Positions 1 to 4,750 of a stretch of 7,958 nt of DNA are shown here, in pieces. Position numbers and translations under genes: made by a program. The stretch comes from an uncultured Clostridia bacterium. GTDB lineage: Bacteria > Bacillota > Clostridia > Oscillospirales > Oscillospiraceae. The DNA is taken from positions 1 through 7,958 of the forward strand of contig CALBJG010000175.1 of assembly GCA_937892865.1 (NCBI GenBank). The letters run 5' to 3'. Under the pieces are notes generated by a model. The model was not told where the DNA came from and did no database searches. It saw only the letters and a program-made list of their open reading frames with translations. How positions within the stretch are numbered: position 1 is the stretch's first letter; each line of letters begins with the position of its first letter.

Positions 1-503
1 TCCTCCGGTGTGGCGGTGAACATATCGGAAAGTGCCGCCTTGTGTACCTGCCCATAAACGGCAAATTTCAAAAACGGGCCGTAATCGGCGTCCCATTCCG
101 CCGGCGCCCAGCCCCAGCGCATTTTATCGTAAAGGGCGGCATATTCCGGCCGTACATCCACTAAGTAGTGATTGTCCACCGCCTGGATCTCCGGATTCAT
201 CTCGGGAAAATGTTCCCGCACCGCCCGGAGCATCTCCCACATAGGGGCATCGATGGTCTTGATTTGGGAAAGTTCGCCATTTTCCCAGGCGGCAGAGCCG
301 TTGTAAAGTAAAAAGGGCGCATTGACGGGAATGGTGTGGAGCAGATCCCGCATGGTTGTGGTGGAACGCCCGGTGTTCAGGGTAAAGGCGCCGCCATGGG
401 CCATAAAATATGCGATCGCCTCTAAATTCCTGGGCGGAATTTTGGAATCCGGCCCGGTAAGCGTCCGGTCATAATCCACCGTCAGTAAAACATCAGAATA
501 CAT
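1..503 (-). CDS. HAD superfamily (Cof/type IIB) phosphatase, partial
   Basis: A minus-strand frame starts at 503 (ATG) and runs open for 167 codons to the left edge, so the carboxyl end is missing. The product begins MYSDVLLTVDYDRTLTG. D10 and D12 form the HAD motif I (DxDxT), where D10 would be the phosphorylated nucleophile and D12 the acid/base. LNTGR at residues 42-46 fits motif II, and LLYNGS (65-70) is the loop usual in Cof-type enzymes before the cap domain. The Lys and DD motifs (III and IV) should lie beyond the window. Members are Mg-dependent cytosolic phosphatases of sugar phosphates, nucleotides or FMN; the substrate cannot be read here. The ribosome binding site is weak (GGGG, then AGG close to the ATG), but a good promoter lies upstream. 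It is the last visible gene on this side and does not share a transcript with rluD unless transcription reads through the repeat element between them. Confidence 0.85.
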   Translation of the reverse strand, partial: MYSDVLLTVDYDRTLTGPDSKIPPRNLEAIAYFMAHGGAFTLNTGRSTTTMRDLLHTIPVNAPFLLYNGSAAWENGELSQIKTIDAPMWEMLRAVREHFPEMNPEIQAVDNHYLVDVRPEYAALYDKMRWGWAPAEWDADYGPFLKFAVYGQVHKAALSDMFTATPE

Positions 504-527
504 AGCCTATAACCCCACACAAAAAAC

Positions 528-555
528 ATTGTAAACAAACCCCACACACTGTCAA
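528..555 (-). promoter_or_regulatory. SigA-type promoter of the HAD gene
   Basis: On the minus strand a perfect -35 box TTGACA (550-555) is followed after 16 bp by TACAAT (528-533), which matches five of six bases of the -10 consensus. Transcription would begin near 521, about 18 bases before the ATG at 503. The -35 box lies in the first unit of the heptamer array at 549-576, so the repeat element contributes half of the promoter. This is a pattern match only. Confidence 0.65.
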
Positions 556-663
556 ATTGACAATGGACAATTGACAATTGCGGTGTCGCTATCGCGACGA
601 TTTAGAATAGTCGGCAGAGCCGACACATCAACTCACAACTCACAACTATCAACTATCAACTTT
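549..663. repeat. Heptamer-armed twin-hairpin repeat element, copy 1
   Basis: This fills most of the gap between the HAD start and the rluD stop. The left arm (549-580) is made of 7-bp units of the ATTGACA/ATGGACA type. Hairpin H1 is GTCGC (585-589), loop TATC, GCGAC (594-598). An 11-base AT-rich spacer follows (599-609). Hairpin H2 is GTCGGC (610-615), loop AGA, GCCGAC (619-624). The right arm (629-663) is five units of CAACTCA/CAACTAT/CAACTTT. The left arm read on the minus strand is CAATTGT, one base from CAACTGT, so the arms are inverted. The rluD stop codon lies directly beyond the right arm. I see no open frame here with coding character. Confidence 0.85.
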
Positions 664-664
664 T

Positions 665-1570
665 TTATCCCATTCTCTTCAGTTTCTCCAGCACATCTTC
701 AAAATACTGAGGTCTCTGGGCCACGACCACCATGGGTCTGCCATCTCTGGGATGGGAGAACATCAATGTCCCGGCGTGGAGCACCTGGGATGCCTGCCCC
801 AACTCCGGTTTTTTCCGTCCATAGACGGTATCGCCCAAAATGGGGTGACCGATGTGGGCCATATGCACCCTGATCTGATGTGTCCTGCCGGTCTCCAACT
901 TGCAGCGGATATGGGTGTAGCCCCGGTATCTGCCGATCACTTCCCAGTGGGTCACCGCCTCTTTGGAATTGCGCTGTGTCACGCACATTTTCTTCCGGTC
1001 GCTTGGATCCCTGCCGATGGGCGCATCCCCCGCGCCGGTGTCCTCTTTCAGATTGCCGCAGACGATGCACTCATACACCCGGGCCATAGAGTGGTCTTTT
1101 AGTTGACTTGCCAGCATCACATGGGCGTAATCGTTCTTCGCCACCGCCAAAAGGCCGGAGGTATCCTTGTCAATGCGATGGACGATACCCGGCCGGAGTT
1201 CGCCGTTGATGCCGGAAAGATCGTCCCCCAGGGCATACAAAAGCCCGTTGACCAGGGTATCTTCCTGATGCCCCGCCGCCGGATGGACCACCAGCCCCTT
1301 GGGCTTGTTGATCACCAGCAGATCCTCGTCTTCATACACGATCTCTAAAGGCATTTCCGTAGGAACGATATCCACACTTTTCGGCTCGGGAATTTCCACA
1401 GAAACGGTATCGCCCGTATTCAGTTTGTCATTTTTCTTGCCGGGCTTGCCGTTACGCAACACGCAGCCCTCTTCCAAAAGCCGCTGGGCGGCGCTGCGGG
1501 TAAGACTCTCCACAGACCTTGCCAAAAAAGCATCCAGCCGTTCCCCGGCGGTATCCGCGATGAAGATCAT
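665..1570 (-). CDS. RluA/RluD-family 23S rRNA pseudouridine synthase
   Basis: This 301-residue protein isomerises uridine to pseudouridine in RNA, most likely in 23S rRNA as for RluD and Bacillus YlyB. Residues 9-56 resemble an S4 RNA-binding domain (RLDAFLARSV...RSAAQRLLEEGCVLRNG). The catalytic domain holds HRIDKDTSGLL (131-141), the RluA signature with catalytic Asp134. LETGRTHQIRVHMAHIGHPI (225-244) and GDTVYG (246-251) are also typical. A further in-frame ATG lies upstream at 1585. I chose 1570 because AAGGGG (1576-1581 on the minus strand) sits five bases before it and because it overlaps the lspA stop in the arrangement ATGA, a usual sign of translational coupling. lspA followed by this gene is standard Bacillota order. 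Exact target uridines cannot be read from the sequence. Confidence 0.93.
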   Translation of the reverse strand: MIFIADTAGERLDAFLARSVESLTRSAAQRLLEEGCVLRNGKPGKKNDKLNTGDTVSVEIPEPKSVDIVPTEMPLEIVYEDEDLLVINKPKGLVVHPAAGHQEDTLVNGLLYALGDDLSGINGELRPGIVHRIDKDTSGLLAVAKNDYAHVMLASQLKDHSMARVYECIVCGNLKEDTGAGDAPIGRDPSDRKKMCVTQRNSKEAVTHWEVIGRYRGYTHIRCKLETGRTHQIRVHMAHIGHPILGDTVYGRKKPELGQASQVLHAGTLMFSHPRDGRPMVVVAQRPQYFEDVLEKLKRMG

Positions 1571-2037
1571 TTTTTCCCCTTCCATTTCTTGTTAAAAAAC
1601 AGAATATATCCGATCAAGGCAAATACGCCGCATACGATAAAGCAGTCCGCCACATTAAACACGGGAAACTCCATAAAGTCCAGACAGATCATATCCACCA
1701 CATACCCCAGGCGCACCCGGTCGATCATATTGCCCACCGCGCCGCCGTAGGTCACCACAAGGCACCATTTTTCGAAATTGTCCAGACCAAGTTTCCCGGT
1801 GACCAATTCAAAGACCAAAAGTGCGGTAAACAACGCAAAAACCAGTATAAACAGCCAGATCATCCCCTGAAAAGAGGACCAGGCCGCGCCGGTATTTTGC
1901 ACATAAGCCAGGCTGAACAGCCCGGGAATGGCTTCCGTCACGGTGTTCAGGGGGATATTCGCAACCACCAGAAGTTTTGTCCATTGGTCGATACCCGCCA
2001 TAGCCAAAACCGCCAAAAGCATAAAAATGTACTGCAT
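1567..2037 (-). CDS. lspA: Lipoprotein signal peptidase (signal peptidase II)
   Basis: LspA is a membrane aspartic protease that cuts the signal peptide from prolipoproteins after Lgt has added diacylglycerol to the lipobox Cys. The 156 residues match the family length. Four hydrophobic segments are visible, near residues 3-20, 58-80, 91-108 and 132-149. Conserved blocks are NTGAAWSSF (48-56), GNMIDRVRLGYVVD (102-115) and FNVAD (127-131). By alignment with the known dyad, Asp115 and Asp131 are the catalytic pair. The tail is lysine-rich, as expected on the cytosolic side. GAGGTG (2043-2048) lies five bases before the ATG, and a promoter lies further upstream. The stop overlaps the rluD-type gene's start by four bases, so the two are co-transcribed. 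Confidence 0.96.
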   Translation of the reverse strand: MQYIFMLLAVLAMAGIDQWTKLLVVANIPLNTVTEAIPGLFSLAYVQNTGAAWSSFQGMIWLFILVFALFTALLVFELVTGKLGLDNFEKWCLVVTYGGAVGNMIDRVRLGYVVDMICLDFMEFPVFNVADCFIVCGVFALIGYILFFNKKWKGKK

Positions 2038-2066
2038 ACACTCACCTCAAAGGATACATTTTGCCC

Positions 2067-2095
2067 ATTATAACACAGAAATTGACAATTGACAA
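2067..2095 (-). promoter_or_regulatory. Extended -10 promoter of lspA-rluD
   Basis: On the minus strand TTGTCA (2090-2095, five of six to consensus) is separated by 17 bp from a perfect TATAAT (2067-2072). TG at one base upstream of the -10 box (TGTTATAAT) makes it an extended -10. The predicted start is near 2060, some 23 bases before the ATG at 2037. The -35 box lies wholly in the heptamer array of repeat copy 2. This is the best promoter match in the window. Confidence 0.75.
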
Positions 2096-2204
2096 TGGAC
2101 AATGGACAATTGACAATTATAGTATTTTGCTACGCAAAATAATTTAAATCCGTCCGCTCCGCGGACACCACAACTGACAACTGACAACTGTCAACTATCA
2201 ACTG
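2081..2204. repeat. Heptamer-armed twin-hairpin repeat element, copy 2
   Basis: The left arm (2081-2118) is ATTGACA, ATTGACA, ATGGACA, ATGGACA, ATTGACA in exact 7-bp register. H1 is ATTTTGC (2124-2130), loop TAC, GCAAAAT (2134-2140). An 11-base spacer (2141-2151) contains ATTTAAAT. H2 is GTCCGC (2152-2157), loop TCC, GCGGAC (2161-2166). The right arm (2171-2204) is CAACTGA twice, CAACTGT, CAACTAT and a partial unit. It lies between the divergent lspA and isomerase genes, in the same orientation as copy 1. The whole gap 2038-2314 contains no convincing gene. Confidence 0.88.
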
Positions 2205-2205
2205 C

Positions 2206-2221
2206 GCCGGGATGGCCCGGC
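2206..2221. repeat. Small GC-rich inverted repeat
   Basis: GCCGGG (2206-2211), loop ATGG, CCCGGC (2216-2221) directly follows repeat copy 2. No T-tract follows on either strand, so it does not look like a terminator. It may be an extra hairpin of the element or an unrelated dyad. Confidence 0.5.
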
Positions 2222-2226
2222 ACAGT

Positions 2227-2248
2227 CAGAATTTGCAAAGATATTCTG
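2227..2248. promoter_or_regulatory. Possible operator-like inverted repeat
   Basis: CAGAAT (2227-2232) and ATTCTG (2243-2248) are separated by ten bases, about 35 bp before the extended -10 box of the isomerase gene. The half-site spacing suits a dimeric regulator, but no regulator is visible nearby and a 6-bp dyad can occur by chance. This is a weak call. Confidence 0.2.
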
Positions 2249-2279
2249 CATTTTTTGTAATGTGCATTTATGAAACTTG

Positions 2280-2288
2280 TGATACAAT
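2280..2288 (+). promoter_or_regulatory. Possible extended -10 promoter of the isomerase gene
   Basis: TGATACAAT (2280-2288) matches an extended -10 box: TG, one base, then TACAAT. The predicted start is near 2295, 20 bases before the ATG. No good -35 hexamer sits at 16-18 bp upstream; TTGTAA (2255-2260) is 22 bp away and too distant. It is the only plausible -10 between repeat copy 2 and the gene. Confidence 0.4.
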
Positions 2289-2314
2289 AAGAAAAAAGCC
2301 AAGGAGGGCATCTT

Positions 2315-3067
2315 ATGAAAAGCGCATTGGCATCTGTCACTTTTAACGCAAAATCCATAGAAGAGATCATCGACCTTGTAAAGAAAGCGGAACTATCCGC
2401 CATTGAATGGGGCGGAAAGACCCATGTAAAAGCCGGGGATACCGACGCCGCCAAAAAGGCATACGCCCTGAGCAGGGAAAATAACATTCCCATCTCCGGC
2501 TACGGTGCCTATTATTACGGACTTCCCGAGGAGGACTTCGCCCCCACCCTGGAAAACGCCCTGATCCTGGAAGCGCCCATTATCCGTATCTGGGCAGGCA
2601 AAGGCTATGCAAAAAGCGAAGAATACCCGGAAGACCTGCGCCAAAAGATCACGGAGAATCTCCAGTCCGCCGCAGAAAAGGCAAAGAAATACGGCATCAC
2701 CGTGGCAACGGAGTACCACCTGAGTACCCTGACCGATAATATCGATTCCACCCTGCGCCTCCTTGCCGATGCCCCGGACCTTTGCACCTATTGGCAGCCC
2801 CGGCACCATCCGGTGCAGGAAATCGAGCAGGAGGTGGCAGATATCAAAGCCCTGGGCAAGCGTCTGGTCAATGTCCACGCCTTTGCCAATATCGACTATG
2901 TGCGCTACCCCCTTGACACCTGGAGTGAGAAGTGGACCCGGTACATAGCGGCTCTGCGCGCCTATACAAAAGCCGGTCACGCCGCCATCGAATTTGTCAA
3001 AGACGATACAGAACAGCAGTTCTTCGCCGACGCCAAGACCCTGAATGCCCTGCTTTCCACGCAATAA
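2315..3067 (+). CDS. Sugar phosphate isomerase/epimerase (TIM barrel, AP endonuclease 2-like fold)
   Basis: The 250-residue protein matches the xylose isomerase-like TIM-barrel family (IolE, IolI, tagatose epimerase relatives), which are cytosolic metal-dependent sugar isomerases, epimerases or inosose dehydratases. AAGGAGG (2301-2307) is an excellent ribosome binding site, seven bases before the ATG. Barrel-strand motifs in order: AIEWGGKTHV (29-38), PIIRIWAG (88-95), ITVATEYH (128-135), CTYWQP (157-162), LVNVHAF (184-190) and AAIEFVKDD (223-231). Glu133, His188 and Glu226 are the likely metal ligands. The fourth position, usually Asp or Asn, appears as Gln161 in YWQP. The substrate cannot be assigned. 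It is divergent from lspA and upstream of nagA, but 394 bp with repeats separate it from nagA, so a shared transcript is uncertain. Confidence 0.85.
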   Translation: MKSALASVTFNAKSIEEIIDLVKKAELSAIEWGGKTHVKAGDTDAAKKAYALSRENNIPISGYGAYYYGLPEEDFAPTLENALILEAPIIRIWAGKGYAKSEEYPEDLRQKITENLQSAAEKAKKYGITVATEYHLSTLTDNIDSTLRLLADAPDLCTYWQPRHHPVQEIEQEVADIKALGKRLVNVHAFANIDYVRYPLDTWSEKWTRYIAALRAYTKAGHAAIEFVKDDTEQQFFADAKTLNALLSTQ

Positions 3068-3105
3068 CAAACCGAAAACCCGTTTTTCTCCCCGCACACA
3101 CATTT

Positions 3106-3299
3106 GCAGTGCACAGTGCATAATAAATGTGTCGCTACCGCGACGAATTAATTACCCCCTCCCCGGGAGGGGGTGTCTGCGAAGCAGACGGGGGTGGAAT
3201 GCGGGCAATCATCTAAACACTTGCATTCCGTATCAGTCTTTCGAAAATGCAAACTTTTCTGCAGCACCGCCACTGTGCACTGTGCACTGTGCATTATGC
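3106..3299. repeat. Composite hairpin repeat with CACTGTG heptamer arms, copy 3
   Basis: The left arm (3106-3126) has units GCAGTGC and ACAGTGC; the right arm (3271-3298) has CACTGTG three times and CATTATG, again in 7-bp register. GTGCACAGTGCA (3109-3120) is the exact reverse complement of 3276-3287. Between them lie H1 GTCGC (3131-3135), loop TACC, GCGAC (3140-3144); an AT-rich spacer; a long GC dyad ACCCCCTCCC (3154-3163) with GGGAGGGGGT (3165-3174); and H2 GTCTGC (3175-3180), loop GAA, GCAGAC (3184-3189), followed by GGGGGTGG. GGAATGC (3196-3202) and GCATTCC (3223-3229) form a further stem. T6 at 3301-3306 follows the right arm but the stem there is too weak for a confident terminator. 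No gene is seen in 3068-3461. Confidence 0.75.
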
Positions 3300-3312
3300 A
3301 TTTTTTAATTGT

Positions 3313-3447
3313 CAACTAACAACTATCAACTATCCCCGTTGTCATTGCGAGGGCAACTTCGTTGCCCGTGGCAATCTCACCGGAATGCCCCCATTGGCCA
3401 ACTGTCAACTGTCAACTGTCAACTATCAACTATCAACTGTCAACTAT
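3313..3447. repeat. CAACTRT heptamer arrays around a CATTGCGA hairpin element (left copy beside nagA)
   Basis: Three CAACT-type units (3313-3333) precede GTTGTCATTGCGA (3338-3350). Then come hairpin GGGCAAC (3351-3357), loop TTC, GTTGCCC (3361-3367), and a 36-base flank (3368-3403) starting GTGGCAATC. ATTGC (3344-3348) can pair with GCAAT (3371-3375) as an outer stem. Seven perfect-register units follow (3399-3447): CAACTGT three times, CAACTAT twice, CAACTGT, CAACTAT. The array ends 14 bases before the nagA ATG. The same flanks recur after nagA at 4657-4720. From memory, hairpins flanked by CATTGCGA and GGCAATC are widespread in bacterial genomes. Confidence 0.88.
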
Positions 3448-3449
3448 AC

Positions 3450-3455
3450 AGAGGT
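3450..3455 (+). promoter_or_regulatory. Ribosome binding site that sets the nagA start
   Basis: AGAGGT (3450-3455) lies six bases before the ATG at 3462. The frame is open for 51 codons further upstream, but that stretch only translates the heptamer arrays and hairpin element. This site and the family alignment both place the true start at 3462. Confidence 0.7.
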
Positions 3456-3461
3456 ATTCCT

Positions 3462-4619
3462 ATGACCCGTATTACAAACATAAATCTGATTCAAAAAGAC
3501 GGTATCATCCCCGCCGCCATTGACTTTGAAAAAGGCAAGATCGTTGCGGTACATACCCAAATGCCCACTACCACCGCCGAAGTCATCGACGGCAATGGGG
3601 CTTACGCCTGCCCCGGCTTTGTGGATATCCATGTCCACGGCGGCGGCAATGTGGACTTTATGGGGGCAACGCCCGAGCAGGTGAACATTGGCATCGCCGC
3701 CCACGCCAAGCGTGGCACTACCACGATCCTCCCCACCACCGTCACCGCCAATTTGGAAATGACGGAAACTATGATAAAGAATGTCCGCCTTGCGGCAGAA
3801 ACCTGCCCGGTGACCATTCCCGGTGTCCACTTGGAAGGGCCGTTCCTCTCCCCTGCCCAGGCAGGCGCCCAGGACCCGGAAGCCCTGATAAACCCCAGTG
3901 AAGAAGTGCTGGATCGCTTGGAAAAGGCATGGCCCGGCGGCATCAAAATTATGGGTGTCGCCCCGGAACTTTCCGGCGGCGTGGCATTCGGCAAGGTGCT
4001 GAAAGCCCACGGCATCCGGGCGACCATCGCCCACTCCGATGCCGACTACGACACTTGTGTGGAAGCGCTGAAAAATGGCTATACCGACATTACCCACATC
4101 TACTCCGGCTGTTCTATGGTCCATCGCATCAATGGCTACCGCCACGGCGGCGTGGTGGAGGCAGGCCTGGTGGAAGATTTCACGGTGCAGATCATCGCCG
4201 ACGGCTGTCACCTGCCCCCGGAACTGCTGAAACTGATCTTTAAATGTAAAGGCCCGGAAAACATCAGCCTCATCACCGACGCCCTGTTCCCTGCCGGAGC
4301 AGACCTGCCTGACGGCAGCGTGCTGAAGCAGGCAAACGGAATGGAAACCATTTTGGAAGACGGGGTGATGAAAATGCCCCACCGGCAGGCATTTGCCGGC
4401 AGTATCGCCACCATGGACCGGCTGGTGCGGAATATGGTAAATCTTGCCGGGGTCAGCCTTTGGGATGCTGTGACTATGGCAACCGCCACCCCCGCAAAGG
4501 TCGCCGGCCTTGACGACCGGAAAGGCTACTTAAAACCCGGCTTTGATGCCGATATCGTCCTGCTGGATAAAGACCTGCAAGTTCAAAAAGTCTTCGCCCG
4601 TGGACAAGAAATCAAATAA
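3462..4619 (+). CDS. nagA: N-acetylglucosamine-6-phosphate deacetylase-like amidohydrolase
   Basis: The 385-residue length and motifs fit NagA, which converts N-acetylglucosamine 6-phosphate to glucosamine 6-phosphate and acetate in the cytosol, feeding NagB or cell-wall synthesis. Visible blocks: PGFVDIHVHGGG (51-62) with His57 and His59; GVHLEGPFLS (121-130) with metal ligand Glu125; AHSDA (190-194) with His191; THIYSG (211-216) with His212; IADGCH (245-250); ITDA (271-274) with catalytic Asp273; and FAGS (311-314). Two places differ from the classic enzyme. The KGAH motif reads AGAQ (134-137), and the N-A-M phosphate-binding loop after TH(L/I)(Y/F) reads SGCS (215-218). I recall a NagA subgroup in gut Clostridia with similar loops, so a related but different substrate is possible. 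Direct repeats flank the gene, and its stop overlaps a terminator. Confidence 0.88.
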   Translation: MTRITNINLIQKDGIIPAAIDFEKGKIVAVHTQMPTTTAEVIDGNGAYACPGFVDIHVHGGGNVDFMGATPEQVNIGIAAHAKRGTTTILPTTVTANLEMTETMIKNVRLAAETCPVTIPGVHLEGPFLSPAQAGAQDPEALINPSEEVLDRLEKAWPGGIKIMGVAPELSGGVAFGKVLKAHGIRATIAHSDADYDTCVEALKNGYTDITHIYSGCSMVHRINGYRHGGVVEAGLVEDFTVQIIADGCHLPPELLKLIFKCKGPENISLITDALFPAGADLPDGSVLKQANGMETILEDGVMKMPHRQAFAGSIATMDRLVRNMVNLAGVSLWDAVTMATATPAKVAGLDDRKGYLKPGFDADIVLLDKDLQVQKVFARGQEIK

Positions 4620-4653
4620 AAAGATGGAGTGCTTAAGCACTCCATCTTTTTTT
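4618..4653. terminator. Bidirectional intrinsic terminator between nagA and the GH2 gene
   Basis: A perfect 15-bp stem (4618-4632 with 4637-4651) has a TTAA loop; the core arms are GATGGAGTGC and GCACTCCATC. Seven T bases (4647-4653) follow on the plus strand and five on the minus strand (4622-4618), so it can stop transcription from both convergent genes. The last two bases of the nagA TAA codon belong to the stem. Confidence 0.93.
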
Positions 4654-4656
4654 GTA

Positions 4657-4750
4657 GTTGTCATTGCGAAGCCCCGCAGGGGCTGTGGCAATCTCACCGG
4701 AATGCCCCCATTGGCCAACTATCAACTATCAACTGTCAACTGACAACTAA
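4657..4750. repeat. CATTGCGA hairpin element with CAACTRT array (right copy beside nagA)
   Basis: GTTGTCATTGCGA (4657-4669) and the 36-base flank 4685-4720 are identical to the copy before nagA (3338-3350 and 3368-3403), in the same orientation. The hairpin between them is different: AGCCCC (4670-4675), loop GCA, GGGGCT (4679-4684). Five heptamers follow (4716-4750): CAACTAT twice, CAACTGT, CAACTGA, CAACTAA. The stop codon and last three codons of the GH2 gene lie inside this array. Confidence 0.9.

Noticed and set aside
557..576. Plus-strand promoters from the tandem TTGACA hexamers in the left arms of copies 1 and 2
   Set aside because: No -10-like hexamer lies 16-18 bp downstream of any of these on the plus strand; the hairpins occupy that position.
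2206..2221. A transcription terminator
   Set aside because: The GC-rich hairpin has no T-tract on either strand and sits upstream of both divergent genes.
2393..3121. A 242-codon minus-strand frame opposite the isomerase
   Set aside because: The plus-strand gene has an excellent ribosome binding site and barrel motifs. The antisense frame has no domain signal.
3285..3306. An intrinsic terminator ending in T6
   Set aside because: The T-run is preceded only by an AT-rich stem of about five pairs (TGCAT/ATGCA) with almost no loop, too weak to call.
3399..3447. A CRISPR array
   Set aside because: The units are only 7 bp, contiguous and without spacers, and no cas gene is visible.
3309..3461. 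An amino-terminal extension of nagA starting at 3309
   Set aside because: The 51 extra codons translate heptamer arrays and the hairpin element (QLSTVN-type repeats). Homology and the ribosome binding site both begin at 3462.
3444..4382. A 312-codon open frame on the minus strand opposite nagA
   Set aside because: It is antisense to an enzyme with clear motifs, has His/Gly-rich composition typical of a complement shadow, and lacks a ribosome binding site or recognisable domain.
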